Shown: in pieces, positions 1 through 6,763 of the stretch
How the letters are laid out: each line of letters begins with the position of its first letter
How positions within the stretch are numbered: the first letter of the stretch is position 1
From: Methanoculleus marisnigri
GTDB taxonomy: Archaea > Halobacteriota > Methanomicrobia > Methanomicrobiales > Methanoculleaceae
Direction of reading: 5' to 3'
Assembly (NCBI GenBank): GCA_002503885.1
Contig: DASQ01000056.1
Location: 1-12,918, forward strand
Length of the DNA stretch: 12,918 nt
Notes under the pieces: generated by a model
What the model saw: only the letters and a program-made list of their open reading frames with translations
The model's database searches: none
Told to the model about the DNA's origin: nothing
Program-made: the position numbers and the translations under genes

Positions 1-396
1 CCCTTCCACAAGTTCCGGCAGAAGCTGAAGAGCAAGTGCGAGGGGTATGGTATCCGGTTCGATGACTCGCACTCCGAGGCATACACCTCGCAGGTGGACG
101 CTCTCGCGCTCGACCCGATCCGAAAACCGCCCTATGGGAGGAAGCGGCGGATCAAGCGAGGACTGTACCGGAGTGCTCTGGGCACCCTGATCAACGCCGA
201 TGTCAACGGCGCTCTGAACCATTTACGAAAGGTAGCCGGTGATTCCGTGGTTCCACGGATAATCGGTAGGGGCCGCGTCAACCGGCCCGTGCGAATAAGG
301 ACGTCTTTTGAACCGTCAACCTTCGCACCGATTAAATTGCAGCCCTGTGCCCCACAAGGGCCCCCGCTGCAAGCCCCCGGTTTTAACCGGGGGTAG
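1..396 (+). CDS. tnpB: TnpB-type RNA-guided nuclease of an IS200/IS605-family element, C-terminal part (5' end outside window)
   Basis: The frame is open from base 1 to the TAG at 394-396, so only about 130 C-terminal residues are present. The piece shows the EAYTS motif followed by a basic stretch and RGLYRS...INADVNGALNHLRKV. That is the end of the RuvC-like nuclease domain of TnpB/IS1341-type proteins, and the Asp of INADVNG is the last catalytic acid of the family. The cysteine-pair zinc finger of many TnpBs is not seen; this sub-branch often has EAYTS plus basic residues there. TnpB is known to be an RNA-guided DNA nuclease that uses an omega RNA from the element's 3' end. The tail after PVRIR (about 30 residues) overlaps the terminal hairpin and may be non-conserved. 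Whether the rest of the gene and a tnpA transposase exist cannot be judged here. Confidence 0.85.
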   Translation, partial: PFHKFRQKLKSKCEGYGIRFDDSHSEAYTSQVDALALDPIRKPPYGRKRRIKRGLYRSALGTLINADVNGALNHLRKVAGDSVVPRIIGRGRVNRPVRIRTSFEPSTFAPIKLQPCAPQGPPLQAPGFNRG

Positions 397-400
397 TTGA
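372..400 (+). mobile_element. Right-end hairpin of the IS200/IS605-type element (probable omega RNA 3' end)
   Basis: A 9-bp perfect stem (374-382 with 385-393, CCCCCGGTT/AACCGGGGG) closes on a 2-nt loop at the very end of tnpB and is followed by TAGTTGAC. Subterminal hairpins just inside the right cleavage site are a hallmark of IS200/IS605 elements, and this segment is usually the scaffold of the TnpB guide RNA. The exact cleavage site and the guide start are inferred to lie a few bases after the stem. Bases 397-469 beyond it show no gene. Confidence 0.6.
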
Positions 401-469
401 CACTGCTTCTCCACTCGCACCACTACATGTGCCGGATTATTTATACGTTCTGGGACCGGCCGGAAACGT

Positions 470-895
470 CTATACAGCAGCCGCTCTGGCAACGGCAGGC
501 AGGAGCAGCGCGTTGACCGCATGGCAGATGCCGTTCGTGCACCACGCATCGGATTCCACGACCGGCACGTTGTTGACCAGCACCCCCTCCGGCGCAACCT
601 CCACGGTCAGGTCTCCCCCCTGGAGCGACCGCAGGGCCCGTATACCGAGCAAGTCAATCATGGAGTGCACCCCCGGGACAATATGGTAATTCAGGACGCT
701 GGCGAGCCGGTCGGCGTTCTGGCGGATCGCATCGAGTTCTGAGGGGGATATTGCCCGGAAAGCATCGTCATCCGGGACGAAGAGCGTATAGGGCCCTTCG
801 TTGCTCAACCGCTCTTCCATGCCGGCTACCTGTACGAGGTCAAGGAACGTGGCAAACGATCCGGATTCCCGTAGAGTCGCGAGGATACTCTTCAT
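470..895 (-). CDS. Small single-domain fasciclin (FAS1) protein, copy 1
   Basis: This 141-residue protein is one FAS1 domain and nothing else. The first conserved box is YTLFVPDDDAF (residues 36-46), the central NYHIVPG is at 69-75, and the second box TNGICHAVNALLLP is at 120-133. FAS1 domains usually mediate adhesion or ligand binding at the cell surface. Here the protein starts directly with MKSIL and has no signal peptide, lipobox or membrane segment, so it is predicted to be cytoplasmic. The start at 895 was chosen because it aligns with the starts of the two neighbouring paralogues. A GGGAG lies upstream of it, and the longer open frame upstream has no FAS1 similarity. It lies 80 bp after copy 2 on the same strand and is probably co-transcribed with it. 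The ligand is unknown. Confidence 0.88.
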   Translation of the reverse strand: MKSILATLRESGSFATFLDLVQVAGMEERLSNEGPYTLFVPDDDAFRAISPSELDAIRQNADRLASVLNYHIVPGVHSMIDLLGIRALRSLQGGDLTVEVAPEGVLVNNVPVVESDAWCTNGICHAVNALLLPAVARAAAV

Positions 896-975
896 ACGAA
901 CCAACTCCCGGCGGGAGAAGATAAAGGTAAGGGTGGTCGGGCAGCAGGGTTGAGCCTGAGACGAGAGCCGCCGCC

Positions 976-1410
976 TCAGACCAGTTTCTTCACCCGTGCC
1001 TCGACCGCCCGCGGCATGAGCACCCGGTCGATGATATGGTAGATGCCGTTCGTGCACTCGATGTCGGGCTGGATTATGGTGGCGTCGTTGAGCCGCATCG
1101 CCGCCACAGGTCCCGTAATATCCAGGTGATCCCCCTGCAGGGTCCTGATCGCCTCCATCTGTGCAAGCTCCTGCACGGTGAGTTTGCCCCGGAGCACATG
1201 ATACAGGATCATACCCGCGAGCCTCTCCCGGTCGTCCGTGATAGCGTCCAGCACCTCTCCGGCGAACCCGGAATACGCCTCATTCGTGGGGAACAATGCC
1301 GTATACTCCCCCTCCCCCTTGAGGAGCTCCGCCACCCCTCCGGCCTGTATCATCCCGATTGAGGTGCTCAACCGGTCGTCTTCCCGGGCTGTCTCAAAGA
1401 TACTCTTCAT
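976..1410 (-). CDS. Small single-domain fasciclin (FAS1) protein, copy 2
   Basis: This 144-residue protein is a single FAS1 domain with YTALFPTNEAY (36-46), LYHVLRG (69-75) and TNGIYHIIDRVLMP (120-133). It has no signal peptide. Its start MKSIF is preceded by a strong ribosome-binding site (GGAGG, 7 nt before the ATG) and by a TATA box at about 1449-1460, so this is the promoter-proximal gene of the copy 2-copy 1 pair. It resembles copy 1 closely, and the DNA encoding the second box is nearly identical between the two. That points to a tandem duplication. FAS1 proteins of this short kind occur in several methanogens and bacteria. Their role is not established, so only the fold is assigned. 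Confidence 0.9.
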   Translation of the reverse strand: MKSIFETAREDDRLSTSIGMIQAGGVAELLKGEGEYTALFPTNEAYSGFAGEVLDAITDDRERLAGMILYHVLRGKLTVQELAQMEAIRTLQGDHLDITGPVAAMRLNDATIIQPDIECTNGIYHIIDRVLMPRAVEARVKKLV

Positions 1411-1440
1411 AGATATGCCTCCAGATGGACACCCGGATCA

Positions 1441-1470
1441 TTTAGCCCAATATATAAAATTACGTTTATA
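1441..1470 (-). promoter_or_regulatory. TATA-type promoter of the FAS1 copy 2-copy 1 pair
   Basis: On the minus strand ATTTTATATATT sits at 1449-1460, about 45 nt before the ATG at 1410. This predicts a start site near 1429 and a leader of about 19 nt that contains the GGAGG ribosome-binding site. The AT-rich stretch stands out against the GC-rich surroundings. Confidence 0.65.
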
Positions 1471-1577
1471 CCGGCACGGGCTCCCGGGATGGCCGGAGAG
1501 GGAGATAGGGCCGGATTGCACACCCATCCCGGCAGGCGGCAACGAGGGGAAGCACCCCGCACCCGGCGGGAAAGAAA

Positions 1578-1614
1578 GGGATTTTTGCCGGACCCAAAAG
1601 TTCTGTCAGTCCGG
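1578..1614 (-). terminator. Probable terminator after FAS1 copy 3
   Basis: Directly after the stop codon at 1616-1618, the minus strand carries a 6-bp inverted repeat (1609-1614 with 1588-1593, CCGGAC/GTCCGG) with a 15-nt loop. Pyrimidine-rich sequence ending in CTTTCTTT follows. The position is right, but the T-tract is imperfect, so the call is moderate. Confidence 0.4.
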
Positions 1615-1615
1615 G

Positions 1616-2056
1616 CTACTTTGCAGCGTAGGCCTCGAAGGCCTGCGAGAGCGTCACGAAGGGGATGCCGTCAAGGGCGTGGATGATGCCGTTGTCCGCC
1701 TCCATGTCCCCCTCGAGCACGACGGCCTCGTCCACCTGCGTGCCGCGTTCGGTCTTCCTGACCGCGATGACGCTCCCTTCCACAGTCTGCACGACATTCC
1801 TTGAGAGCAGCGATTCAAGCGTGCACTTATGCCCGCCGATCGTGAAGAAGTCGATGAGATGCGAGAGCATCTGCTTATCGTTCAAGATCATCGCCCGGTT
1901 CGGCTCGGGGATCGCATCCCATGCCGAGTCGACCGGAGCAAAGAACGTCATCGGCCCCTCGCCCTGCAACGTCTTCTCCTCGCCGAGGGTCTGAATGATC
2001 TCGATGAGCCGGCTGAACCTGCCGTCATTCCGTAATGTATCAAAGATCTTCGCCAT
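1616..2056 (-). CDS. Small single-domain fasciclin (FAS1) protein, copy 3 (divergent)
   Basis: This 146-residue protein is one FAS1 domain, recognisable from MTFFAPVDSAW (36-46) and DNGIIHALDGI (121-131). It has diverged more than the other two copies: the central tyrosine-histidine box is replaced by DFFTIGGHKC, and the second box ends in IPF instead of LLP. The charged segment at about 100-115 (KTERGTQVDEAVV) is its own. It has no signal peptide. The start at 2056 has AGGAAGGT about 7 nt upstream and a TATA element near 2098-2107, so it has its own transcription unit. A hairpin follows its stop codon. It belongs to the same tandem family as the two downstream copies, and its function is unknown. 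Confidence 0.87.
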   Translation of the reverse strand: MAKIFDTLRNDGRFSRLIEIIQTLGEEKTLQGEGPMTFFAPVDSAWDAIPEPNRAMILNDKQMLSHLIDFFTIGGHKCTLESLLSRNVVQTVEGSVIAVRKTERGTQVDEAVVLEGDMEADNGIIHALDGIPFVTLSQAFEAYAAK

Positions 2057-2091
2057 ACCAGGTACCTTCCTGTAAGGGCCCTTCGTGGTAG

Positions 2092-2125
2092 GTTATTGTA
2101 TATATGGATTATTATACTGTGAATG
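2092..2125 (-). promoter_or_regulatory. TATA-type promoter of FAS1 copy 3
   Basis: CCATATATAC on the minus strand (2098-2107) lies about 46 nt before the ATG at 2056, in an AT-rich island. The expected start site is near 2077, with a leader of about 20 nt carrying the AGGAAGGT ribosome-binding site. The rest of 2057-2271 contains no gene that I can support. It holds a T8 run (2211-2218) and a small GC hairpin (2219-2236). Confidence 0.6.
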
Positions 2126-2271
2126 GCATAGATAACAGGAGATACGCGCCTCCGTGCCCGGGCCGGGCGGCAGGCGGCCCTCGATCCCCGGGAAGAACGG
2201 GTACATCCGGTTTTTTTTGGACCGGCAATGCCGGCCGGGAGAAACCGGGAGTTCGGGCAACGGGAAAACCG

Positions 2272-2841
2272 TCACTCCCCGGTCAGGTCGCCGATATACC
2301 GCTCGAGGAGTTCGACCGCCTCCCACTCCCGGGGGCCGCCGCACTTCCGGGCGAGGCCGGTGTGGTGGTCGATCAATCGTTTAAGCCACGGGTCGCGCTT
2401 CCCGACATACCGGGTGGCATGGACCGTCGCGTCCACGACGCTTGCAAAACCCCGGTTCACCGGGTGCAGCCGCAGGTCGAGCACCTCCTCGTGGAAGGGG
2501 ACGAGCCGGACGACGATCGCCTCGTCGCTCGACCGCTCCACGTCCGCGGCAAACGCAGCCCAGGCCTCCACGTCGCGGAGGCGGCAGACGACCATCCCGT
2601 CGATCGCCTCCCGGACGAAGGCCTCCTCGGGGAGGTCGTCGAAGGCGGTCCGGACGTAGATCACCGGGTCGAAGACGAAGTTCGCCACCACCCAGCGGTC
2701 CCGGGCGATGTTCCTCGCCGTATGGCTCCCCCGGAAGAGGACCATGTGCAGGGAGCCGCTCCGGTTGATGATACCCATGGGGGCGGCGTTGCCGTCGGTG
2801 GTCGCGATGACCTCGTTGATCCCCTCGCTCAGCAGTCCCAT
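2272..2841 (-). CDS. DUF447 family protein, flavin-reductase-like split barrel
   Basis: This 189-residue protein starts MGLLSEGINEVIATT and contains MGIINRSG, LFRGSHTARNI and VVANFVFDPVIYVRTAFDD, the typical N-terminal half of the archaeal DUF447 family. From memory, a structural-genomics member from Methanothermobacter binds FMN in a flavin-reductase-like barrel, so a flavin-dependent role is plausible but untested. Two ATGs are possible. The one at 2841 is preferred because GGGGAGGG then sits about 6 nt upstream; from the ATG at 2847 it would be only 1 nt away. The gene overlaps the end of the CitG-like gene by 13 nt, which implies translational coupling. DUF447 genes also occur in methylotrophs that use tetrahydromethanopterin, which hints at C1-cofactor biosynthesis. 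The substrate is unknown. Confidence 0.82.
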   Translation of the reverse strand: MGLLSEGINEVIATTDGNAAPMGIINRSGSLHMVLFRGSHTARNIARDRWVVANFVFDPVIYVRTAFDDLPEEAFVREAIDGMVVCRLRDVEAWAAFAADVERSSDEAIVVRLVPFHEEVLDLRLHPVNRGFASVVDATVHATRYVGKRDPWLKRLIDHHTGLARKCGGPREWEAVELLERYIGDLTGE

Positions 2842-3653
2842 TGCCATCCCTCCCCGAGCGCCACGTATATTCCGGCGATGGTGATGTCGGCGATCGAACC
2901 CGGGTTGATGCCGCCGGCGATGCACTCGGCGTCGAAGGCACACAGGTCGCGCCCCCCGCCGAGCACCTCGGCCGCACACCGCATCGTCCTCTCCGCCACC
3001 GCCTCCCCGTGCTTCTTCGCGATGAAGGTATCGGGTTCCGACGCAAGGAGGTCGAGGAACGCCGCGACGATTGCCTGCCTGCCGTGACCGTGCGCATGCA
3101 GCAGGTCCGCGCACCGGCGGGTCAGGGCAAAGCCGTTGGTCCACTCCCGGGCGACCATATCCCGGGGCGCCGAGTGCGCCATGATGTCGGCAAGGGTCAT
3201 GCCCCGCTCCCGGATCGCGGCGATCGAGGCCGGGTCGTTCACGTCAAGGTCGTCGCTCTCCGGCATCCGGACACTGGTGAGGCCGAACGCCGCGTAGAAA
3301 TCGATCGCGTCCTCGACATCGGTCCCGGAGACAATGCGGCGTGCTCCGTCGATATCTCCCCCGAGGACGAGCGGGATGAGGAGGATGAACGCCCCGAAGT
3401 GGGTGTTTCCCCCGGCGTGGCCGGCGGTGAGCGTGACCGCCTCCCGGATCAGGCTGCCGACCCGGCCGCCGGTCCTCTCGGCCGCATCAAAGGCGGGTCT
3501 CGCGAGGATGGTCGAGGCAAGGAAGTGCTCGAGACGGGTATCCGAATAGTCATGGCACCGGTCTACGTTCCCGGGTTTCGGGTAGGCGCAGACCTCGAGC
3601 ATCATCGCCATCTGCGCACGTTCAGCTCGATCCATCGACGGTCTCTTCTCCAT
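2829..3653 (-). CDS. CitG/MdcB-like triphosphoribosyl-dephospho-CoA synthase family protein
   Basis: This 274-residue protein carries the family signatures PKPGNVDR (25-32), GHAGGNTHFGA (78-88) and GGINPGSIADI (248-258), spread through an all-helical protein of the expected size. Characterised CitG and MdcB enzymes join ATP and dephospho-CoA to make the prosthetic-group precursor of citrate or malonate lyase. No lyase gene is seen here, and methanogens do not need one, so the archaeal branch probably uses another substrate. Homologues in the tetrahydromethanopterin gene clusters of methylotrophs suggest a nucleotide-ribose transfer in C1-cofactor synthesis (inference). The gene overlaps the marker 9 gene upstream by 32 nt and DUF447 downstream by 13 nt. 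A second ATG at 3635 (MDRAERAQ) has GGAGA 11 nt upstream and is an equally possible start. Confidence 0.85.
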   Translation of the reverse strand: MEKRPSMDRAERAQMAMMLEVCAYPKPGNVDRCHDYSDTRLEHFLASTILARPAFDAAERTGGRVGSLIREAVTLTAGHAGGNTHFGAFILLIPLVLGGDIDGARRIVSGTDVEDAIDFYAAFGLTSVRMPESDDLDVNDPASIAAIRERGMTLADIMAHSAPRDMVAREWTNGFALTRRCADLLHAHGHGRQAIVAAFLDLLASEPDTFIAKKHGEAVAERTMRCAAEVLGGGRDLCAFDAECIAGGINPGSIADITIAGIYVALGEGWQWDC

Positions 3654-4761
3654 CGAATACCCTGTGCAGTATCTTCTCGGAGAGGCGGTGCTTGCACCGC
3701 ATGTACTCCCGGGCAGAGAGGCCTTTACTCTCCAGCGTCATGTTGCGGAACATGCAGGGAGAACTGATCTTGCAGCACCAGGCAAGGCTCCCGAAACAGG
3801 TGTTCTTCCCGTCGTCGAGCGGGGTTCCCTTCACCGCTTCCTGTTTGATCTTCAGGTAATCGTTCCGGGAGAGCCCGATCTTCTCGAGGGTCGGGATGAG
3901 GGGGCAGTTCTTCACCGGCATGCAGCAGAAGGTGAGCGCCCGAATATCGCCGCCGCGGCAGAGCTGTTTCGGGGCGTTGTACCAGCCGCCTTCGTCGGCG
4001 GACCGGGTGATGGCGGCATCGAGGCCGGCGAGCGTCCAGGGATCGGACTGCCGGGCAAGCGAGACGAGGTCTGCCCCATGCGAGAAGGCGTCCATCGCCT
4101 TATCAAAGGTGTTGATGGAGTTGTTTGCAATCAGCATCAGGGGGGAGGCGTTGCGGATCTGGCGAACCTTGTTGTGTCCGAAGTCCATCAGGTCCACGTG
4201 GAGGATATCCGCCCCCGCCTTCCAGACGGTGCGGGCGAGGTCGGCGTCGTTCGCGGCGACACCCGCCCGCATCTTCACCGAGACGGTCACGTCCGCCTCT
4301 TTTAAGGCCCGGACGATCTCCACGAGTTTTGCCGGATGTTTGAGGAGGTGCTCGCCGCAGCCTGCGTCAAGCATCGCGGGCTGCCGGCAGTGGGCGTCGA
4401 TCTCGTAGACCACGCGGTTCTCAAAAGCTTCGGCCACCTCGCCGTAGGCTGCGGGAGTGCTCCCGCGGAGGTTGATGCCCGTAACAACGTCGCTCTGTTC
4501 CAGGGCATCGATCTCTTTTCCCAGCGCTTCCAGGGGATCGTCGTATACAAACTCTTTCCGGCCCCCCTCTGCCATCTGCCGGCTTGCATCGAGGGTGGGG
4601 CCGTCGATGGAGTAGCCGCCGATGAAGGCGGCCCCGACATGAGCGGCCCGCTCAAGAACGTAGGCCGCATCCACGATCCCCGCCATGGATGCGATTGCTA
4701 TCGGCGTTTTTACGACTCGATCGTTTATGAGGAGTTCAAAACGATCATATGCTTCCATCAT
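3622..4761 (-). CDS. Methanogenesis marker 9 protein: dihydroorotate-dehydrogenase/DUS-like TIM barrel plus Cys-rich marker 9 domain
   Basis: The protein has 379 residues. Residues 1-250 form a flavin-type TIM barrel like tRNA-dihydrouridine synthase/NifR3 proteins (IAIASMAGI, INLRGSTPAAY, VSVKMRAGVAAND, ILHVDLMDFGHNK, LMLIANNSI, DLVSLARQSDP). Residues 265-360 are the methanogen-specific marker 9 domain. It has two repeats of CC-x5-C (C279, C280, C286 and C329, C330, C336) plus C268 and C322. This matches the eight invariant cysteines described for that domain, consistent with metal or Fe-S binding. The family is known almost only from methanogens, and its reaction is unknown. The ATG at 4761 overlaps the stop of the broken upstream gene (ATGA). 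The CitG-like gene follows with an overlap. The barrel need not act on tRNA. Confidence 0.9.
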   Translation of the reverse strand: MMEAYDRFELLINDRVVKTPIAIASMAGIVDAAYVLERAAHVGAAFIGGYSIDGPTLDASRQMAEGGRKEFVYDDPLEALGKEIDALEQSDVVTGINLRGSTPAAYGEVAEAFENRVVYEIDAHCRQPAMLDAGCGEHLLKHPAKLVEIVRALKEADVTVSVKMRAGVAANDADLARTVWKAGADILHVDLMDFGHNKVRQIRNASPLMLIANNSINTFDKAMDAFSHGADLVSLARQSDPWTLAGLDAAITRSADEGGWYNAPKQLCRGGDIRALTFCCMPVKNCPLIPTLEKIGLSRNDYLKIKQEAVKGTPLDDGKNTCFGSLAWCCKISSPCMFRNMTLESKGLSAREYMRCKHRLSEKILHRVFDGEETVDGSS

Positions 4762-5116
4762 GCTTCTCCATCCGTTGGTAGTGAGAGAGGATATTGATTT
4801 GTATCCAGCCCGGGAAGATCGTACTCCTCACCGGAGCGGTTGAGCGCACAGCAGAGCCGGAAATCGTCGATAGAGATGCCGGGCACGTTCCCGTAATACC
4901 CGAGCACCCTGCTCCAGGGCATGAGGTATGCCTCCTTCGCCCTCCCTGCACCGAACCGGAACTCGACTTGCACTCGATGGCCGGGTAGTAACGGGGGTCG
5001 AGGGAGTACTGAGTATTGCATTTGCTCTGCTTGAGCCGGTAGGCAAACCCGTGAGCCTGCCGGTGGGCGAAGAATCGGTTGATACAGCAGGTGATCTCCC
5101 GTTCGAAGTTTGCCAT
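4758..5116 (-). pseudogene. Broken archaeal Holliday junction resolvase-like / PD-(D/E)XK nuclease gene
   Basis: The reading frame from the ATG at 5116 begins MANFEREITCCINRFF and contains YRLKQSK and YYPAIECKS. That resembles the start and the (D/E)xK core of archaeal Hjc-like nucleases. At about 4965 the coding sense jumps to another frame, which continues VEFRFGAGRAKEAYLMPW and then GISIDDFRLCCALNR. That frame ends at a TGA overlapping the ATG of the marker 9 gene. Relative to what I expect for the family, the first frame lacks the segment carrying the metal-binding Asp before SLDPRYY, and the part between AIECKS and VEFR is missing with a frameshift. The reading is therefore a deletion-damaged pseudogene that still heads the operon. 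A separate short protein from an internal ATG at 5021 cannot be excluded. The family assignment is tentative. Confidence 0.6.
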
Positions 5117-5191
5117 CACATAGGTTTTGGAGCGGGGCCTTAAAAATAATCGGTAATTATTTTAATATAGTGTCGTAGTACCTTGTAACAT
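5117..5191. promoter_or_regulatory. Divergent promoter region with inverted repeat between the cfb and marker 9 operons
   Basis: This 75-bp gap contains two outward-facing TATA elements. On the plus strand TTTTAATATAG (about 5160-5170) is centred some 27 nt before the cfbA ATG. On the minus strand ATTATTTTTAAGG (about 5138-5150) is about 28 nt before the ATG at 5116. With the usual 25-nt spacing, both transcripts would start at or within a few bases of their start codons, so both look leaderless, and neither has a ribosome-binding site. Between them lies an 8-bp inverted repeat (5143-5150 with 5156-5163, AAAATAAT/ATTATTTT) around CGGTA, overlapping both TATA boxes. It could be an operator or simply two mirrored promoters. 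Confidence 0.6.
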
Positions 5192-5599
5192 ATGGGTAGA
5201 ATTGGAATGTTACTGGTCGGACATGGCAGCAAACTCCCTTACAACAAGGAGTTGATCGAGACCACCGCAGGGCTCATCGCCGAGAAGACCGATGAGTACC
5301 TCGTCAAACCCGGCTTCATGAGCCTCAACACCCCGACGGTAGTGGACCAGCTCGAGGCGTTCCGGGGCGAGGATATCGACATGCTCGTCGTCGTCCCGCT
5401 CTTCCTCGCGAAAGGCGTCCACATCAACCAGGACATCCCCAAACTCCTCGGCCTCTCCGAGGGATCGCGGATCGGCACGTTCCAGTTGAACGGAAAGACG
5501 GTGCCGCTCGTCTACGCAAGCCCCATCGGCAGCGACCCGCTCCTTGCCGAACTGATGCTGAAGAACGCGTCCGACGCGATCGCGACACTGAAGCCCTGA
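5192..5599 (+). CDS. cfbA: Sirohydrochlorin nickelochelatase (CfbA / small CbiX type)
   Basis: This 135-residue protein is of the short class II chelatase type, which works as a homodimer. It begins MGRIGMLLVGHGSKLP, and the metal-binding histidines are H11 (GHGSK) and H77 (FLAKGVHINQDIP). CfbA inserts Ni(II), or Co(II) for cobamides, into sirohydrochlorin, the first committed step to coenzyme F430. No histidine-rich insert is present, unlike in some archaeal homologues. The assignment to F430 rests on the three cfb genes that follow at once: cfbE starts 5 nt after this stop codon. The start lacks a ribosome-binding site, but a TATA box lies about 27 nt upstream, so leaderless translation is likely. 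It is the first gene of the cfbAEDB operon. Confidence 0.93.
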   Translation: MGRIGMLLVGHGSKLPYNKELIETTAGLIAEKTDEYLVKPGFMSLNTPTVVDQLEAFRGEDIDMLVVVPLFLAKGVHINQDIPKLLGLSEGSRIGTFQLNGKTVPLVYASPIGSDPLLAELMLKNASDAIATLKP

Positions 5600-5604
5600 A
5601 GGAA

Positions 5605-6759
5605 ATGCGAGTCCTGGTGCTGGATACCATCCACGGCGGGGCAGAACTCGCCGTGGCACTCCGTGGTGCCGGCCACCAGGTGGACGAGGTGGACGTCTAC
5701 CTTGGACAGGCCGGCATCTCCATCGAGGAGGCACTCGTCCGCACCTACGATCTGGTCACCGCACCGGTCCACCTCGACCCCGATCACCCTCTCCTCCGGC
5801 GGCACGGCCCCGCGGTCTCCCACCACGAGATGGTGAAGTGGGTCCTCGACGGCCGTCTCCCGCACCCTTTCATCGAGATCACCGGAGCACGGGGGAAGAC
5901 CACCACCGCCCACGCTCTCGCGGGGCTGATGCCGGGCCCGGGCATCCTGCACACCTCGACCGGGACCTACCGCTACCCGGAGCGGGAGCGGCTCTGGAAG
6001 AAGAGCATCACGCCTGCCTCCCTGATCGTGGCGGCGCGTGAGGCGGAGCGGATCGGGGGCTGGCTGGTCGCCGAGGAGTCGCTTGGGGTTACCGCAGCCG
6101 GAGACGTGGCGGTGCTGACCTCGCCGGAGGACTACCCGGTCGCCGCGGGGAAGAAGCAGGCGATCGTGGAGAAATGCCGGCTGCTCTCCCGGGCACGGAC
6201 GGTCGTGCTCCCGCCGGGGATCGACCTGTCGGGAGGGGTCGCCGCCGACGAGATAGTATCTTTCGACGGCCAGGTCTGCCGCTACGAAGGATGCGGGATC
6301 GCCGGTACTTTTGCAAACCCGCTCTGCACCCTGGCGGGATACCGGACAGCGCTCTCACTCGCGGCCGCAACCGCCTGCGTGCTCGGAATCGATCCGGCGC
6401 CGCTCGCGGAGTTCGCTGCCCTGCCCGGCCGGATGGCGGCCCGGCGAGAGGGGGACCTCCTGATCGTTGATAACGCAAACAGCGGGACGAATATGGCGAC
6501 CACCGCTGAAGCCGCCCGCTACGCGAGAGAACTCTCGGGCAGCGAAACCCTGACGCTCGTCATCGGCGAGGAGGCACGGGCGGTCTGCGAAGGGTTCTCT
6601 CCCGGGGACGTCCGGCGGGCGGTATCGGCGGTCGGGCCGACGGCGACCGTCTACGTCGGGGAGGGGCATGCCGCGGCGACGCTGGAAGCGGGGCTCGCTC
6701 TCGCCCGGAGCATCACTCCTGCGGGGGCAATCGTCCTCGCAGTAAAGACGTGGAGATAG
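5605..6759 (+). CDS. cfbE: Coenzyme F430 synthase (CfbE), Mur ligase-like
   Basis: This 384-residue protein has a Mur-ligase P-loop TGARGKTTT at 93-101 and, further on, HTSTGTYRYPE, VAEESLGVT, AALPGRMAARREGDLLIVDNANSGTN and LVIGEEARAV, as in the central and C-terminal domains of Mur ligases. CfbE uses ATP to activate the remaining propionate side chain of the reduced lactam intermediate (15,17(3)-seco-F430-17(3)-acid) and closes the six-membered carbocycle, giving F430. No peptidoglycan genes lie nearby and the host should lack murein, which supports CfbE over MurC-F. The ATG at 5605 is 5 nt after the cfbA stop, and the ribosome-binding sequence (GAAGGAA) overlaps that stop. cfbD follows after 4 nt. 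Confidence 0.92.
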   Translation: MRVLVLDTIHGGAELAVALRGAGHQVDEVDVYLGQAGISIEEALVRTYDLVTAPVHLDPDHPLLRRHGPAVSHHEMVKWVLDGRLPHPFIEITGARGKTTTAHALAGLMPGPGILHTSTGTYRYPERERLWKKSITPASLIVAAREAERIGGWLVAEESLGVTAAGDVAVLTSPEDYPVAAGKKQAIVEKCRLLSRARTVVLPPGIDLSGGVAADEIVSFDGQVCRYEGCGIAGTFANPLCTLAGYRTALSLAAATACVLGIDPAPLAEFAALPGRMAARREGDLLIVDNANSGTNMATTAEAARYARELSGSETLTLVIGEEARAVCEGFSPGDVRRAVSAVGPTATVYVGEGHAAATLEAGLALARSITPAGAIVLAVKTWR

Positions 6760-6763
6760 ACTT

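Noticed and set aside
2211..2236. T8 run with a GC hairpin, looking like a terminator for the DUF447 operon
   Set aside because: The T-run is on the plus strand and precedes the hairpin. For the minus-strand transcript the hairpin would be followed by A's, so it has the wrong polarity. No plus-strand gene ends there.
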